Source: Lentisphaeria bacterium
Lineage (GTDB): Bacteria; Verrucomicrobiota; Lentisphaeria; Oligosphaerales; Lenti-02
Reading direction: 5' to 3'
Length of the DNA: 5,843 nt
NCBI GenBank assembly: GCA_023145395.1
Contig: JAGLDW010000376.1
Span: 1-5,843, forward strand
Part shown: positions 1 to 5,843 of the stretch, piece by piece
How positions within the stretch are numbered: the stretch's first letter is position 1
Layout: every line of letters begins with the position of its first letter
The notes under the pieces: generated by a model
The model's database searches: none
What the model was told of the DNA's origin: nothing
What the model saw: only the letters and a program-made list of their open reading frames with translations
Made by a program: the position numbers and the translations under genes

Positions 1-903
1 GGCCGCATTCGCGGCTGGGATTGGAGCCATCTCGAGCAACGTGTGAGGGTTTCGGAGGACGGGGAACGCATTTTCTTCATGAACACGGAAGGCCTGGACG
101 TGATCTTCACCGAACCCGGAAAGACCATTATCCAGTCGCCCGAACTCAACAATGAGGAAGCCTTCGATGTGACGCCGGACGGACGCAAGCTCGTGCATGT
201 GCATCATGTGGGGTACAACAATGACCAACTGCGCTTCTATGCCGTCGACGAGGAGCGGCTGACGCTGATCAACAGCAACGTCGTCCCTGGCGACTATGCG
301 CCATTGACTCTGTCGCGCACCGGCTCGACCACCATCTACGGCGATCAGTTGATCCGTACTCTGTCCGGGGAGGTCCTTGCCAACACCCCCAATGACGACG
401 GCGGCTACCGTTCCGCCTTCAGTCCCGACGAGACGCTCTGGGGCATCGCCTTCTACACCAACATGTCCATCAAAACCATGCTCAAGAGCGACGCCGGCGG
501 CAGCTTGGAGTACGGCGTCACACTCACCGACCCCTACAAACCAAGAAAGATCCTCTACCATCCCGACGGGGAGCGCATAGGCTGCGTCGACCGGTACGCG
601 GGGGTTCAGTTCTATCGTCTTGACGACAACGAACCAGTGGGCCTCTACGACTACCGCTCCGGCGGCACTATCCAGAGAATCTACGACGCCGCGTTGTCGC
701 ATGACGGAACCATGCTGGCCATCGCCCGCGGCAACTCCGTCCGCCTTTTCGACATGCGCACGGGACGGGTGCTCCGCTACTTCTATCCGACCCATTCCAA
801 CCAGGCGACCTGCTACGCCCTCAGCGTCGGCTTCGGTTCGAACGACTCCATGCTCTACGTCTCCTGGAGCGACAACTACGTCGAGATCTTCGAGCGTTCC
901 AGG
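1..903 (+). other. WD40/YVTN-like beta-propeller region 1 (partial)
   Basis: This is the N-terminal visible part of the giant protein, about 301 residues. Blade-like units recur with a turn of the form S/T/H-x-D-G followed by hydrophobic strands: SEDGERIFF (52), TPDGRKLV (172), SPDETLWGI (421), HPDGERIGCV (559) and SHDGTMLAIA (697). A strand ending SVRLFDMRTGRVLRYF and the unit YVSWSDNYVEIFER close the region just before the first Ig domain. The amount of sequence would fit roughly one seven-bladed propeller, but blades are degenerate and the start is outside the window. Propellers of this kind usually bind proteins or other ligands. No enzymatic residues stand out. Confidence 0.8.
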
Positions 904-3900
904 CTGAAATCGCTGCGCATCAATCCACTGGTCCGCACTCTACCCGCCGGACGGTCCCAGACCTATGCCGTGCGCGCCGTCTATGACGACGGCAGCAGCA
1001 CGGATGTCTCGCCCTACTACATCTACAGTTCCGAAGGCGTCGAGCTTGCCCCCGGCTCGCGTCTGTACGCCGATCCGGCGGAAGCGGTGACCATCGAGGC
1101 GGATCTGGTGACGGTGAAGCCGGGCGCCAGCGGAGAGATCACCATCACGGCCGTGTTCAGCGAGGGCGGCATCACACGCTCCGCCTCCGCCGTTCTCACC
1201 GTCGGGGAAAGTCCGGTGATTGGCCTCCGGGCCGAACCCGCGACCATCTCGCTCTCCAAGGGCGTCGTTCAGCCCATTCGCTACTTCTCGCGCTATGCGG
1301 ATGGCTACGAAGAGGAAGTCACCCGGCAAACGACCCTTTCCGCGGACCCCGCAAACAAGGTTCGTCTTGCGGGGAACAACGTCACGATTCTGGGCACCGC
1401 AACGCCTGGCGACATCGACGTCATAGGGACGTACACCTTCGACGGCGTCACACGCACGGCGACCACGGTGATCAGCCTGCATGCCGCGCAGTCACGCTGG
1501 GTGCGCGAATGGTGCACGGCTGGCGGAGATGTGGCTTGCATGATGTATTCTCCAGATGGCCAGCGCCTGGCCATCGGCTACTCATCCGGGGCAATCGGCA
1601 TCTACGCGGTGGGACCGACGCCGACACAGTATGACCTCGAGGACGTCATCGCGGCCCATGCGCGCCCAGTGACGCATATCCATTTCCTGGACGATGACAC
1701 TCTGGTGTCGATTGGCGGCGACGGCTTGGTTCTACAATGGGATCTGACCGCTGGACGCAGCGCCGAACCGATCACCCAGTACCTCCACGACGCCGCAATC
1801 ACCGCAGCCGCATTCTTCGACGAGTTCGCCGTCCTCGGCGACAATCTTGGGCGCGTCATGCTCTACGATCTCAGCGAGAACGCGATCACCTGGTCCCTCG
1901 ATCTCCATGCTGGCACGGTCAATGCGGTGGCCATTGACGCGAGTTCCATTCTGACTGGAGGGGAAGACCGCCGAGTCCATCTGCTCGACCGGGTGGACGG
2001 CGCCGTGGACATGACCTACACGGCCTTCGCCAAACAACCCGTGGCCGTGGCGCTGACTGGAAACGTGATGAGTGTGCTGAGCGAGGACAAGAGGCTCGCG
2101 CGCTGGGGCAAGGGGAGCGCGGACGAGGGACTGGCCGAATACTTCTTCCCGAGCACTCCATCGACCATGACGATCAGCAGCAACGGAAATCTCTATGTGG
2201 CGACCCAGGCGAACGGCAGCAATGCAGTTTGGGTATACAACAGCAATGGACTGCTGCTGAACTGGCTCTCCACACCGCCAAACCGAGGCGAGATCTCCAG
2301 CATGGCTGTAACTCCGGACGGACAGCATATCATCACCGGACGCAGAACGGCCATGATCGAGAAGGAAACCGAAATGGGCGGAATGATCGAGGTGCCTTCC
2401 GAGTTCCACTCCTGCCAGTTCTGGCACCTGTCGCGGGGTAGCTACAGCGGCTCGCTTAGTCACAGCTACTCGCTCAACGACGCACGAATCTCCGCCGATG
2501 GCACGACCCTGTTCACCCAGAGCGACCGCCGGGTCATCCGTTGGTCGACCGGAGCGCGGAGCGCGATCTCGGAAACCAAGTTTCTGGAGACCGGATACTT
2601 TGTCCCCTACAACTTCTCGGGGCTGGCCATGACCAGCAGCGCCGCAGGACTGGTCGGCACCCGCGTCCGCTCCTCGATCTACCTCATGGACGCGGCGGAG
2701 CGACTGCTCTACATGAGCGTGCACACCGACTGCAACGCCTTCGACATCTCGCCCGACGGCACGCGCCTGATCACCAACACATCGGGCGCGCTCACGCGCT
2801 TCTGGGACATTTCCCTGGATTTCCCGACCGTGTTTCACGAAAATCCCGTGCTGAGTGCGGATGTCGCGTATCTGCCGGACAACCAGGCGCTGGGATCCGT
2901 GCCCGACAGCCAGTACGTATCCATCTTCAACACCAGTGGCCTGCGATACAGTGGAATCCTCATCGCAGGGGTGGACCAAGCACCGGATGCAGCACCCACA
3001 GGCAGTGAACTGCAGGGTCCCATCGTCGATTCACTTTCCGTTTCGGCAAACGGCCAGCGTGTCGCAGTAGTCATCCGGTATGAGGAGTCGGATGGCATGA
3101 GCGGCGAATCCAAGTCCTATGTCTACATTCAGGTCTACGGCCTGGTCTCGGCCCGGGGTGCACTCACACCCACCGGGCGTCTGTTCGAGGAATACCTTGG
3201 CATGGTGGAGAACTCCAGTCCCAAAGTCGCCGCGGCGCTGTCTCACGACGGTTCACTGCTCTTCTATGGCATGGCGGCGCCAGACGAGCAGGGGCATCTG
3301 GTTGATCTCAGCACCTCGCGTGAATTGTCGATTTTCACGCCTCCGAGCATGGGCACAGTCATGAACATGGGGCCGGTCGCCGCCCAATTCACCGGGGACA
3401 GCAGTTCGTTGATGGTGGCGTGGTCGGAAGGCTATGCCAGTGTCCATCGAAGGGAGGGTGTTGACACGTTGCGGATCAGTCCGCTCGCGCGGTCCGTCAG
3501 CTCCGGAGACCAAGTCACGCTATCCGCCGCCGCCGTCTACGCGGACGGCTCAAGCTCAACCGTGACGGACAGGACCACTTTCAGCGTGGATCCCGGGGGC
3601 AGCGCCACAGTTGCTGGCTCCGTCGTGACCGTGGCCAACGGGCTCGGCGCCGGCACGGTGATCACCATCACGGGAACCTATGTGGAACTCGGCACAACCC
3701 GTACGGGAACCTCGATCCTGACAGTCCAGGAGGCGCTGTTCACCCACTTGACCGTCGATCCTCCGAAGATCTCGCTGGCTCGAGGCCAGTCCGTCGATCT
3801 GCACGTGTTTGCGCACTTCGCAGCCGGCGCCGTCGTCGAAGTCACGTCGGACGCAGCTCTCGAACTGTTCACGGACTCGCCCGGCACGGTGACGCTGGAC

Positions 3901-5208
3901 GGCGGCACCGTCACTGTGAACGACACCGCCCAATTCGGGGATGTCATCGTCACGGCCCGTTTCGCGACAGACGGAGACGAGCACACGGTCTATGCCGCCC
4001 TGCATATCCGCCACGAGGGAAGCATGATCAACCCGGGAGACTTCGACGAGAGCCTGGACGTGGGCTTCAATGATCTGCTCTACTTCATCGGTCATATGGA
4101 CGAGGTCTCCACCGCTCCAACCTGGGATTCCCGCTGCGATTTCGATGGCGACGAGACGATCGAGTTCGACGACGCAACGACCTTGTTCGGACTCTACGGC
4201 ACGGATTATCACACCCGAAGCGCGGATAGCCCGGCCAATCTGCTTGTCGCGTCCAGAAACACCCCCGCAGCCGCGAGCATCTGGGCCGAGGTGCCCGAGC
4301 GTGTGACGGCTGGAGAAGTGTTCCTGGTCAAGATCTGGGCACGAGACAACGTTGCCGAGGCCCGCGGATTCCGCGGCGGCCCCATCGACATCCGTTTCAA
4401 CCCCGAGCTGGTGGCACTTGATGGCGCGCTGGATCCCGACACCGTCCTCGCTCCGCCGTTCAATTCCTTCCTCACCAATGGATCCCTGCTCGACGGATGC
4501 ATTTCCCAATTGGGCGGACTGACTGCGATGAACGGCTATGGGGATGGAGAGCCTGTGCTCTACGCTACCTTGGCCTTCCGGGCGTTGCAGGCAGGGACCG
4601 CCGCCTTCTCGCCTTGCAGCGGCACTTCCGGCATCGCTCTGACACCGCCTGTCAGCCAGGTGACAGTGGGTAGCACGGACTACGGTGTGGACACAATCAT
4701 CATCGAGGTGGGTGGAGGCGGAGGTGGCGGTGGCGTATCCGACCAGGAGTTGCTGTACGAACTGCCCGACGGCTGGAGCCTGATCGGCGTTCCATTGTAT
4801 CTGGGCAGTCGTGGCGACACAGCCGAGGGCCTGACATTCTGGCAATGGAGCTCCGAGCTGCGCTGCTACGAGCAAACCACCGATCTGGAACCGGGGAAGG
4901 GATACTGGGTATTCGCCGACGGACCCAAGCAACTGGTTCTGCGCGGAATCCCCAGCACGCCTCAGGCCGTGCCGTTGGACGTGGGCTGGAACCTAGTCGC
5001 GCCGCATGTGGAAAGCGCCATTCCTCCCGTGGAGAAGATCCGCCATATTTTCTATTGGGATTGGGTATTGGAGTCGTATGTCCCACCCGAAGCGACCGAG
5101 CGAGAGGACGACTCCCTGCCCTGCAAGCCCTGGGTCGGTTACTGGCTGTACAACGAGCAACCCGCCCTGGAGTTGTGGGATCCCGCCGATGAAACACCAC
5201 GCCGCTAA
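1..5208 (+). CDS. Giant modular beta-propeller / BIG / dockerin-like / cohesin-like protein (5' partial)
   Basis: The reading frame is open from base 1 to TAA at 5206-5208 (at least 1735 residues). The first possible start, GTG at 43, has no Shine-Dalgarno sequence, and the codons before it (GRIRGWDWSHLEQR) continue smoothly into the first repeat, so the true start lies upstream. Seen in order: propeller blades with (S/T/H)PDG-type turns at 172, 421, 559 and 697; two BIG-like Ig domains (904-1482); a long propeller region (1483-3459) with three regular WD40-type blades at 1657-2010; two more BIG domains (3460-4023); paired dockerin-like calcium loops (4039-4171); a cohesin-like domain (about 4276-4710); eight glycines; and a tandem C-terminal repeat. 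No transmembrane helix, LPXTG or PEP-CTERM signal is visible at the C-terminus. No catalytic motif is recognised. An extracellular binding or scaffolding role is inferred from the domain set. The missing N-terminus presumably carries the export signal. The exact ligand is unknown. Confidence 0.94.
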   Translation, partial: GRIRGWDWSHLEQRVRVSEDGERIFFMNTEGLDVIFTEPGKTIIQSPELNNEEAFDVTPDGRKLVHVHHVGYNNDQLRFYAVDEERLTLINSNVVPGDYAPLTLSRTGSTTIYGDQLIRTLSGEVLANTPNDDGGYRSAFSPDETLWGIAFYTNMSIKTMLKSDAGGSLEYGVTLTDPYKPRKILYHPDGERIGCVDRYAGVQFYRLDDNEPVGLYDYRSGGTIQRIYDAALSHDGTMLAIARGNSVRLFDMRTGRVLRYFYPTHSNQATCYALSVGFGSNDSMLYVSWSDNYVEIFERSRLKSLRINPLVRTLPAGRSQTYAVRAVYDDGSSTDVSPYYIYSSEGVELAPGSRLYADPAEAVTIEADLVTVKPGASGEITITAVFSEGGITRSASAVLTVGESPVIGLRAEPATISLSKGVVQPIRYFSRYADGYEEEVTRQTTLSADPANKVRLAGNNVTILGTATPGDIDVIGTYTFDGVTRTATTVISLHAAQSRWVREWCTAGGDVACMMYSPDGQRLAIGYSSGAIGIYAVGPTPTQYDLEDVIAAHARPVTHIHFLDDDTLVSIGGDGLVLQWDLTAGRSAEPITQYLHDAAITAAAFFDEFAVLGDNLGRVMLYDLSENAITWSLDLHAGTVNAVAIDASSILTGGEDRRVHLLDRVDGAVDMTYTAFAKQPVAVALTGNVMSVLSEDKRLARWGKGSADEGLAEYFFPSTPSTMTISSNGNLYVATQANGSNAVWVYNSNGLLLNWLSTPPNRGEISSMAVTPDGQHIITGRRTAMIEKETEMGGMIEVPSEFHSCQFWHLSRGSYSGSLSHSYSLNDARISADGTTLFTQSDRRVIRWSTGARSAISETKFLETGYFVPYNFSGLAMTSSAAGLVGTRVRSSIYLMDAAERLLYMSVHTDCNAFDISPDGTRLITNTSGALTRFWDISLDFPTVFHENPVLSADVAYLPDNQALGSVPDSQYVSIFNTSGLRYSGILIAGVDQAPDAAPTGSELQGPIVDSLSVSANGQRVAVVIRYEESDGMSGESKSYVYIQVYGLVSARGALTPTGRLFEEYLGMVENSSPKVAAALSHDGSLLFYGMAAPDEQGHLVDLSTSRELSIFTPPSMGTVMNMGPVAAQFTGDSSSLMVAWSEGYASVHRREGVDTLRISPLARSVSSGDQVTLSAAAVYADGSSSTVTDRTTFSVDPGGSATVAGSVVTVANGLGAGTVITITGTYVELGTTRTGTSILTVQEALFTHLTVDPPKISLARGQSVDLHVFAHFAAGAVVEVTSDAALELFTDSPGTVTLDGGTVTVNDTAQFGDVIVTARFATDGDEHTVYAALHIRHEGSMINPGDFDESLDVGFNDLLYFIGHMDEVSTAPTWDSRCDFDGDETIEFDDATTLFGLYGTDYHTRSADSPANLLVASRNTPAAASIWAEVPERVTAGEVFLVKIWARDNVAEARGFRGGPIDIRFNPELVALDGALDPDTVLAPPFNSFLTNGSLLDGCISQLGGLTAMNGYGDGEPVLYATLAFRALQAGTAAFSPCSGTSGIALTPPVSQVTVGSTDYGVDTIIIEVGGGGGGGGVSDQELLYELPDGWSLIGVPLYLGSRGDTAEGLTFWQWSSELRCYEQTTDLEPGKGYWVFADGPKQLVLRGIPSTPQAVPLDVGWNLVAPHVESAIPPVEKIRHIFYWDWVLESYVPPEATEREDDSLPCKPWVGYWLYNEQPALELWDPADETPRR
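904..1482 (+). repeat. BIG-type Ig-like domain pair, copy 1
   Basis: Two consecutive Ig-like domains of the bacterial BIG family occupy 904-1212 and 1213-1482. The first starts LKSLRINPLVRTLPAG, continues with AVYDDGSSTDVS and ends in an ITIT...TR...LTV strand pattern. The second starts IGLRAEPATISLSKG, has RYADGYEEEVT and ends DGVTRTATTVISL. The order of motifs (hydrophobic-x-P at the start, a Y-x-D-G-x-x-x-x-V-T strand in the middle, a G-x-TR-x-x-x-x-x-V end) is the classic BIG_2-like pattern. Such domains usually serve as rigid spacers or adhesive modules in exported proteins. The pair is repeated at 3460-4023 in the same order. Confidence 0.85.
1483..3459 (+). other. WD40-like beta-propeller region 2, probably two propellers
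   Basis: About 659 residues of propeller-type repeats lie between the two Ig pairs. Three neighbouring blades are close to canonical WD40 units, with the conserved His codons at 1657, 1786 and 1906 (spacing 43 and 40 residues) and strand ends such as LVLQWDLTAG, VMLYDLSE and VHLLDRVDG. Further blade turns occur at SPDGQRLA (1549), TPDGQHII (2311), ADGTTLF (2494), SPDGTRLI (2749), SANGQRVA (3043) and SHDGSLLF (3241). A single seven- or eight-bladed propeller needs about 300 residues, so this length suggests two in tandem; the dividing point cannot be fixed by eye. The region ends in LMVAWSEGYASVHRREG, which parallels the end of region 1. Confidence 0.8.
3460..4023 (+). repeat. BIG-type Ig-like domain pair, copy 2
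   Basis: The third and fourth Ig-like domains cover 3460-3735 and 3736-4023. The third (VDTLRISPLARSVSSG, AVYADGSSSTVT, VITITGTY, TRTGTSILTV) matches the first Ig domain at 904-1212. The fourth (LTVDPPKISLARG, then VIVTARF) matches the second at 1213-1482 in motif order, including P-x-x-ISL near the start. The similarity is plain in the protein but not at DNA level, so the duplication appears old. The pair ends just before the dockerin-like segment and probably acts as a spacer between propellers and the C-terminal interaction modules. Confidence 0.85.
4024..4221 (+). other. Dockerin-like paired calcium-binding loops
   Basis: Two EF-hand-like loops with dockerin spacing are seen. Loop 1 is DFDESLDVGFND (4039-4074) followed by LLYFIGHM. 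Loop 2 is DFDGDETIEFDD (4138-4173) followed by ATTLFGLYG. In both, acidic or polar residues fall at loop positions 1, 3, 5, 9 (Gly in loop 1, Glu in loop 2) and 12. The second loop is a near-perfect D-x-D-G-D-x-x-I-x-x-x-D calcium loop. The two loops begin 33 residues apart, as in type I dockerins. Dockerins bind cohesins, and a cohesin-like domain follows directly in the same chain. Calcium binding is well supported; actual pairing with a cohesin is inferred. Confidence 0.8.
4276..4710 (+). other. Cohesin-like beta-sandwich domain
   Basis: The segment begins SIWAEVPERVTAGEVFLVKI and continues ARDNVAEARGFRGGPIDI then RFNPELVALDG. The pattern of a G-E/D-x-F-x-V-x-I strand, a G-F-x-x-G-x-x-x-I strand and a F-N/D-P-E-L-V-x-L turn is typical of cohesin and related domains, and the segment ends in beta-rich sequence closing with VDTIIIEV. 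Its roughly 145 residues fit a single cohesin. Two cysteines (codons 4498 and 4615) could form a disulfide in an exported protein. It could also be a cohesin-fold relative with no dockerin-binding activity; the fold is more certain than the partner. Confidence 0.68.
4711..4734 (+). repeat. Eight-glycine linker encoded by GGN repeat
   Basis: Eight consecutive glycine codons (GGT, GGA and GGC mixed) separate the cohesin-like domain from the C-terminal repeats. At protein level this is a flexible hinge. At DNA level it is a run of closely spaced GG pairs on the coding strand that might vary in length by slippage. The mixed third bases reduce that likelihood. Confidence 0.9.
4762..5190 (+). repeat. 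Tandem C-terminal GW...GYW repeat domain, two copies
   Basis: Two related units end the protein. Unit A (about 4762-4953) runs LPDGWSLIGVPLYLG, then FWQWSSELRCYEQ, then LEPGKGYWVFADGPKQLVLRG. Unit B (about 4969-5190) runs VGWNLVAPHVE, then IFYWDWVLESYVPP, then PCKPWVGYWLYNEQPALELWD. Both share the order GW(S/N)L(I/V), an aromatic F/Y-W-x-W strand, then GYW(V/L)(F/Y) and a final hydrophobic strand. Each copy has one cysteine (4864 and 5122). Similar GWNLxGxP...GYWV modules occur at the C-termini of exported proteins in several environmental bacteria, from memory. The function is not known to me; surface attachment or sorting is a guess. Confidence 0.75.
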
Positions 5209-5211
5209 ACC

Positions 5212-5222
5212 AGGAGAGGAGG
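5212..5222 (+). promoter_or_regulatory. Ribosome binding site of gene 2
   Basis: AGGAGAGGAGG sits in the 18-base gap between the two genes and contains a perfect AGGAGG (5217-5222). It lies 4 bases before ATG 5227 and 7 bases before the in-frame ATG 5230. The second ATG has the more usual spacing, so either may be used; the proteins would differ by one residue. With a gap this short there is no room for a terminator or full promoter, so the genes are probably co-transcribed. Confidence 0.85.
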
Positions 5223-5226
5223 CAAC

Positions 5227-5843
5227 ATGATGAATGCAATGACTCTTCTCCCCAGAAAACACCCGGGACACAGGATGTTCCGAAGTGCTCTGCTGGTTGG
5301 GTTGGTGGCCTTGGCGACTGCCCGGACCCATGCGGTCGAGGCATACGCCGAAGTCGATACCTACCGCACGATTCTCAGCGAGGGCGGACTCAAGGGCAGT
5401 GTCCCAGATGTCGCCGTCGACTACTTGGAAAACTCGCATGTTGTATGGCGCGACGGACGTGAGGTGTACTACGCCAAAATGTCCAAGGACGGTGCCATGC
5501 TCGCCAAGAACGCAGCGGATGAGGCCGTGCCCGCCCTGCGTGTCGGCCGAATGGCGCTGGCGACCTTTATGCCGTCCATCACCGTGGACTTCGACGGCGC
5601 CGCCCACATTCTCGCCCCCGGGCCGAGTGGGTTGCTCTACGTCAAGATCAACCCGGATGGCGCCCTGGCCTTCACCCGGGGAGTCAGAGCGGGGACCTTC
5701 ATCCGCAATATCGCCGAATACCGGGGTGGAGACATTGCGCTCGACCCGATCAAGAACCTGCCTGTCGTGGCGACACTGCTCTACACCAGCAACCTGACAT
5801 TCATCGGTGGATATCCCTTCTATCGCTACTGGGAGAGTATCCG
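5227..5843 (+). CDS. Secreted BNR/sialidase-like beta-propeller protein (3' partial)
   Basis: The frame is open from ATG 5227 to the window end (205 complete codons, no stop), so the gene continues to the right. The N-terminus has a signal peptide: basic residues (PRKHPGHRMFR), a hydrophobic core (SALLVGLVALATA, residues 20-32) and a likely signal peptidase I site after THA (residue 36) or VEA (residue 39). The mature part has propeller-like units starting near residues 59 (VPDVAVDYLENSHVVWRDG), 115 (MPSITVDFDGAAHIL) and 169 (DIALDPIKNLPVVATL), 56 and 54 residues apart. Strands such as VYYAKMSKDG and LLYVKINPDG follow the first two. This P-x-I-A-V-D...H-V-V-W pattern is seen in BNR-repeat and sialidase-like propellers, but no catalytic residues are identified, so a binding role is as likely as an enzymatic one. 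ATG 5275 (residue 17) is a less likely start because it lacks a good ribosome binding site. Confidence 0.9.
   Translation, partial: MMNAMTLLPRKHPGHRMFRSALLVGLVALATARTHAVEAYAEVDTYRTILSEGGLKGSVPDVAVDYLENSHVVWRDGREVYYAKMSKDGAMLAKNAADEAVPALRVGRMALATFMPSITVDFDGAAHILAPGPSGLLYVKINPDGALAFTRGVRAGTFIRNIAEYRGGDIALDPIKNLPVVATLLYTSNLTFIGGYPFYRYWESI

Noticed and set aside
43..45. GTG as the start codon of the giant gene
   Set aside because: There is no Shine-Dalgarno sequence before it, the frame is open to base 1, and the upstream codons read as plausible repeat sequence. The real start is outside the window.
1732..2979. Antisense reading frame of 415 codons
   Set aside because: It is opposite well-supported propeller coding sequence, and its translation shows no domain, signal or repeat structure. 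Shadow frame.
3556..4932. Long antisense reading frame of 458 codons
   Set aside because: It lies fully opposite the dockerin, cohesin and Ig regions of gene 1. Its product has low-complexity Arg/Gly/His/Ala composition and no recognisable domain, as expected for a GC-rich shadow frame.
5209..5226. Terminator or promoter between the two genes
   Set aside because: The gap is 18 bases and is filled by the ribosome binding site. No inverted repeat or T-run is present.
5285..5797. Forward frame of 170 codons overlapping gene 2
   Set aside because: The frame beginning at ATG 5227 has a strong ribosome binding site, a signal peptide and regular blades. This alternative is Ser/Pro/Thr/Arg-rich out-of-frame sequence.

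Overview
The window holds one very large open reading frame that enters from the left edge and ends at 5208, followed 18 bases later by the start of a second gene that runs off the right edge. Both are on the + strand, in the same frame, and look co-transcribed. No RNA gene, CRISPR array, insertion sequence, terminator or independent promoter is visible. The other reading frames, including long antisense ones, look like shadows of these two genes in GC-rich DNA.

Gene 1 (1-5208, 5' end missing) encodes at least 1735 residues of a modular, repeat-built and probably exported protein. In order it shows a WD40/YVTN-like beta-propeller region (1-903), two bacterial Ig-like (BIG) domains (904-1482), a second and longer propeller region, probably two propellers (1483-3459), two more BIG domains (3460-4023), a dockerin-like pair of calcium-binding loops (4024-4221), a cohesin-like beta-sandwich (about 4276-4710), an eight-glycine linker (4711-4734), and a C-terminal tandem repeat rich in Gly-Trp and Gly-Tyr-Trp motifs (about 4762-5190). 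The block propeller-BIG-BIG occurs twice with recognisable similarity, so the gene seems to have grown by duplicating a large module.

Gene 2 (5227-5843, 3' end missing) begins behind a strong Shine-Dalgarno sequence. It encodes an N-terminal signal peptide followed by blades about 55 residues apart that resemble BNR/sialidase-type propellers. The pair reads as a small operon for secreted or surface-displayed beta-propeller proteins. The partners and ligands cannot be told from the sequence.

Organism: the GC-rich DNA, strong AGGAGG ribosome binding site, giant propeller/Ig proteins, and a dockerin-like plus cohesin-like pair outside a recognisable cellulosome all fit an uncultured environmental bacterium. 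The Planctomycetota/Lentisphaerota/Kiritimatiellota or Hydrogenedentota-like lineages are my guess. This is weak inference from style, not a taxonomic assignment. I see nothing that proves a new biological system. The most unusual item is the domain architecture of gene 1.
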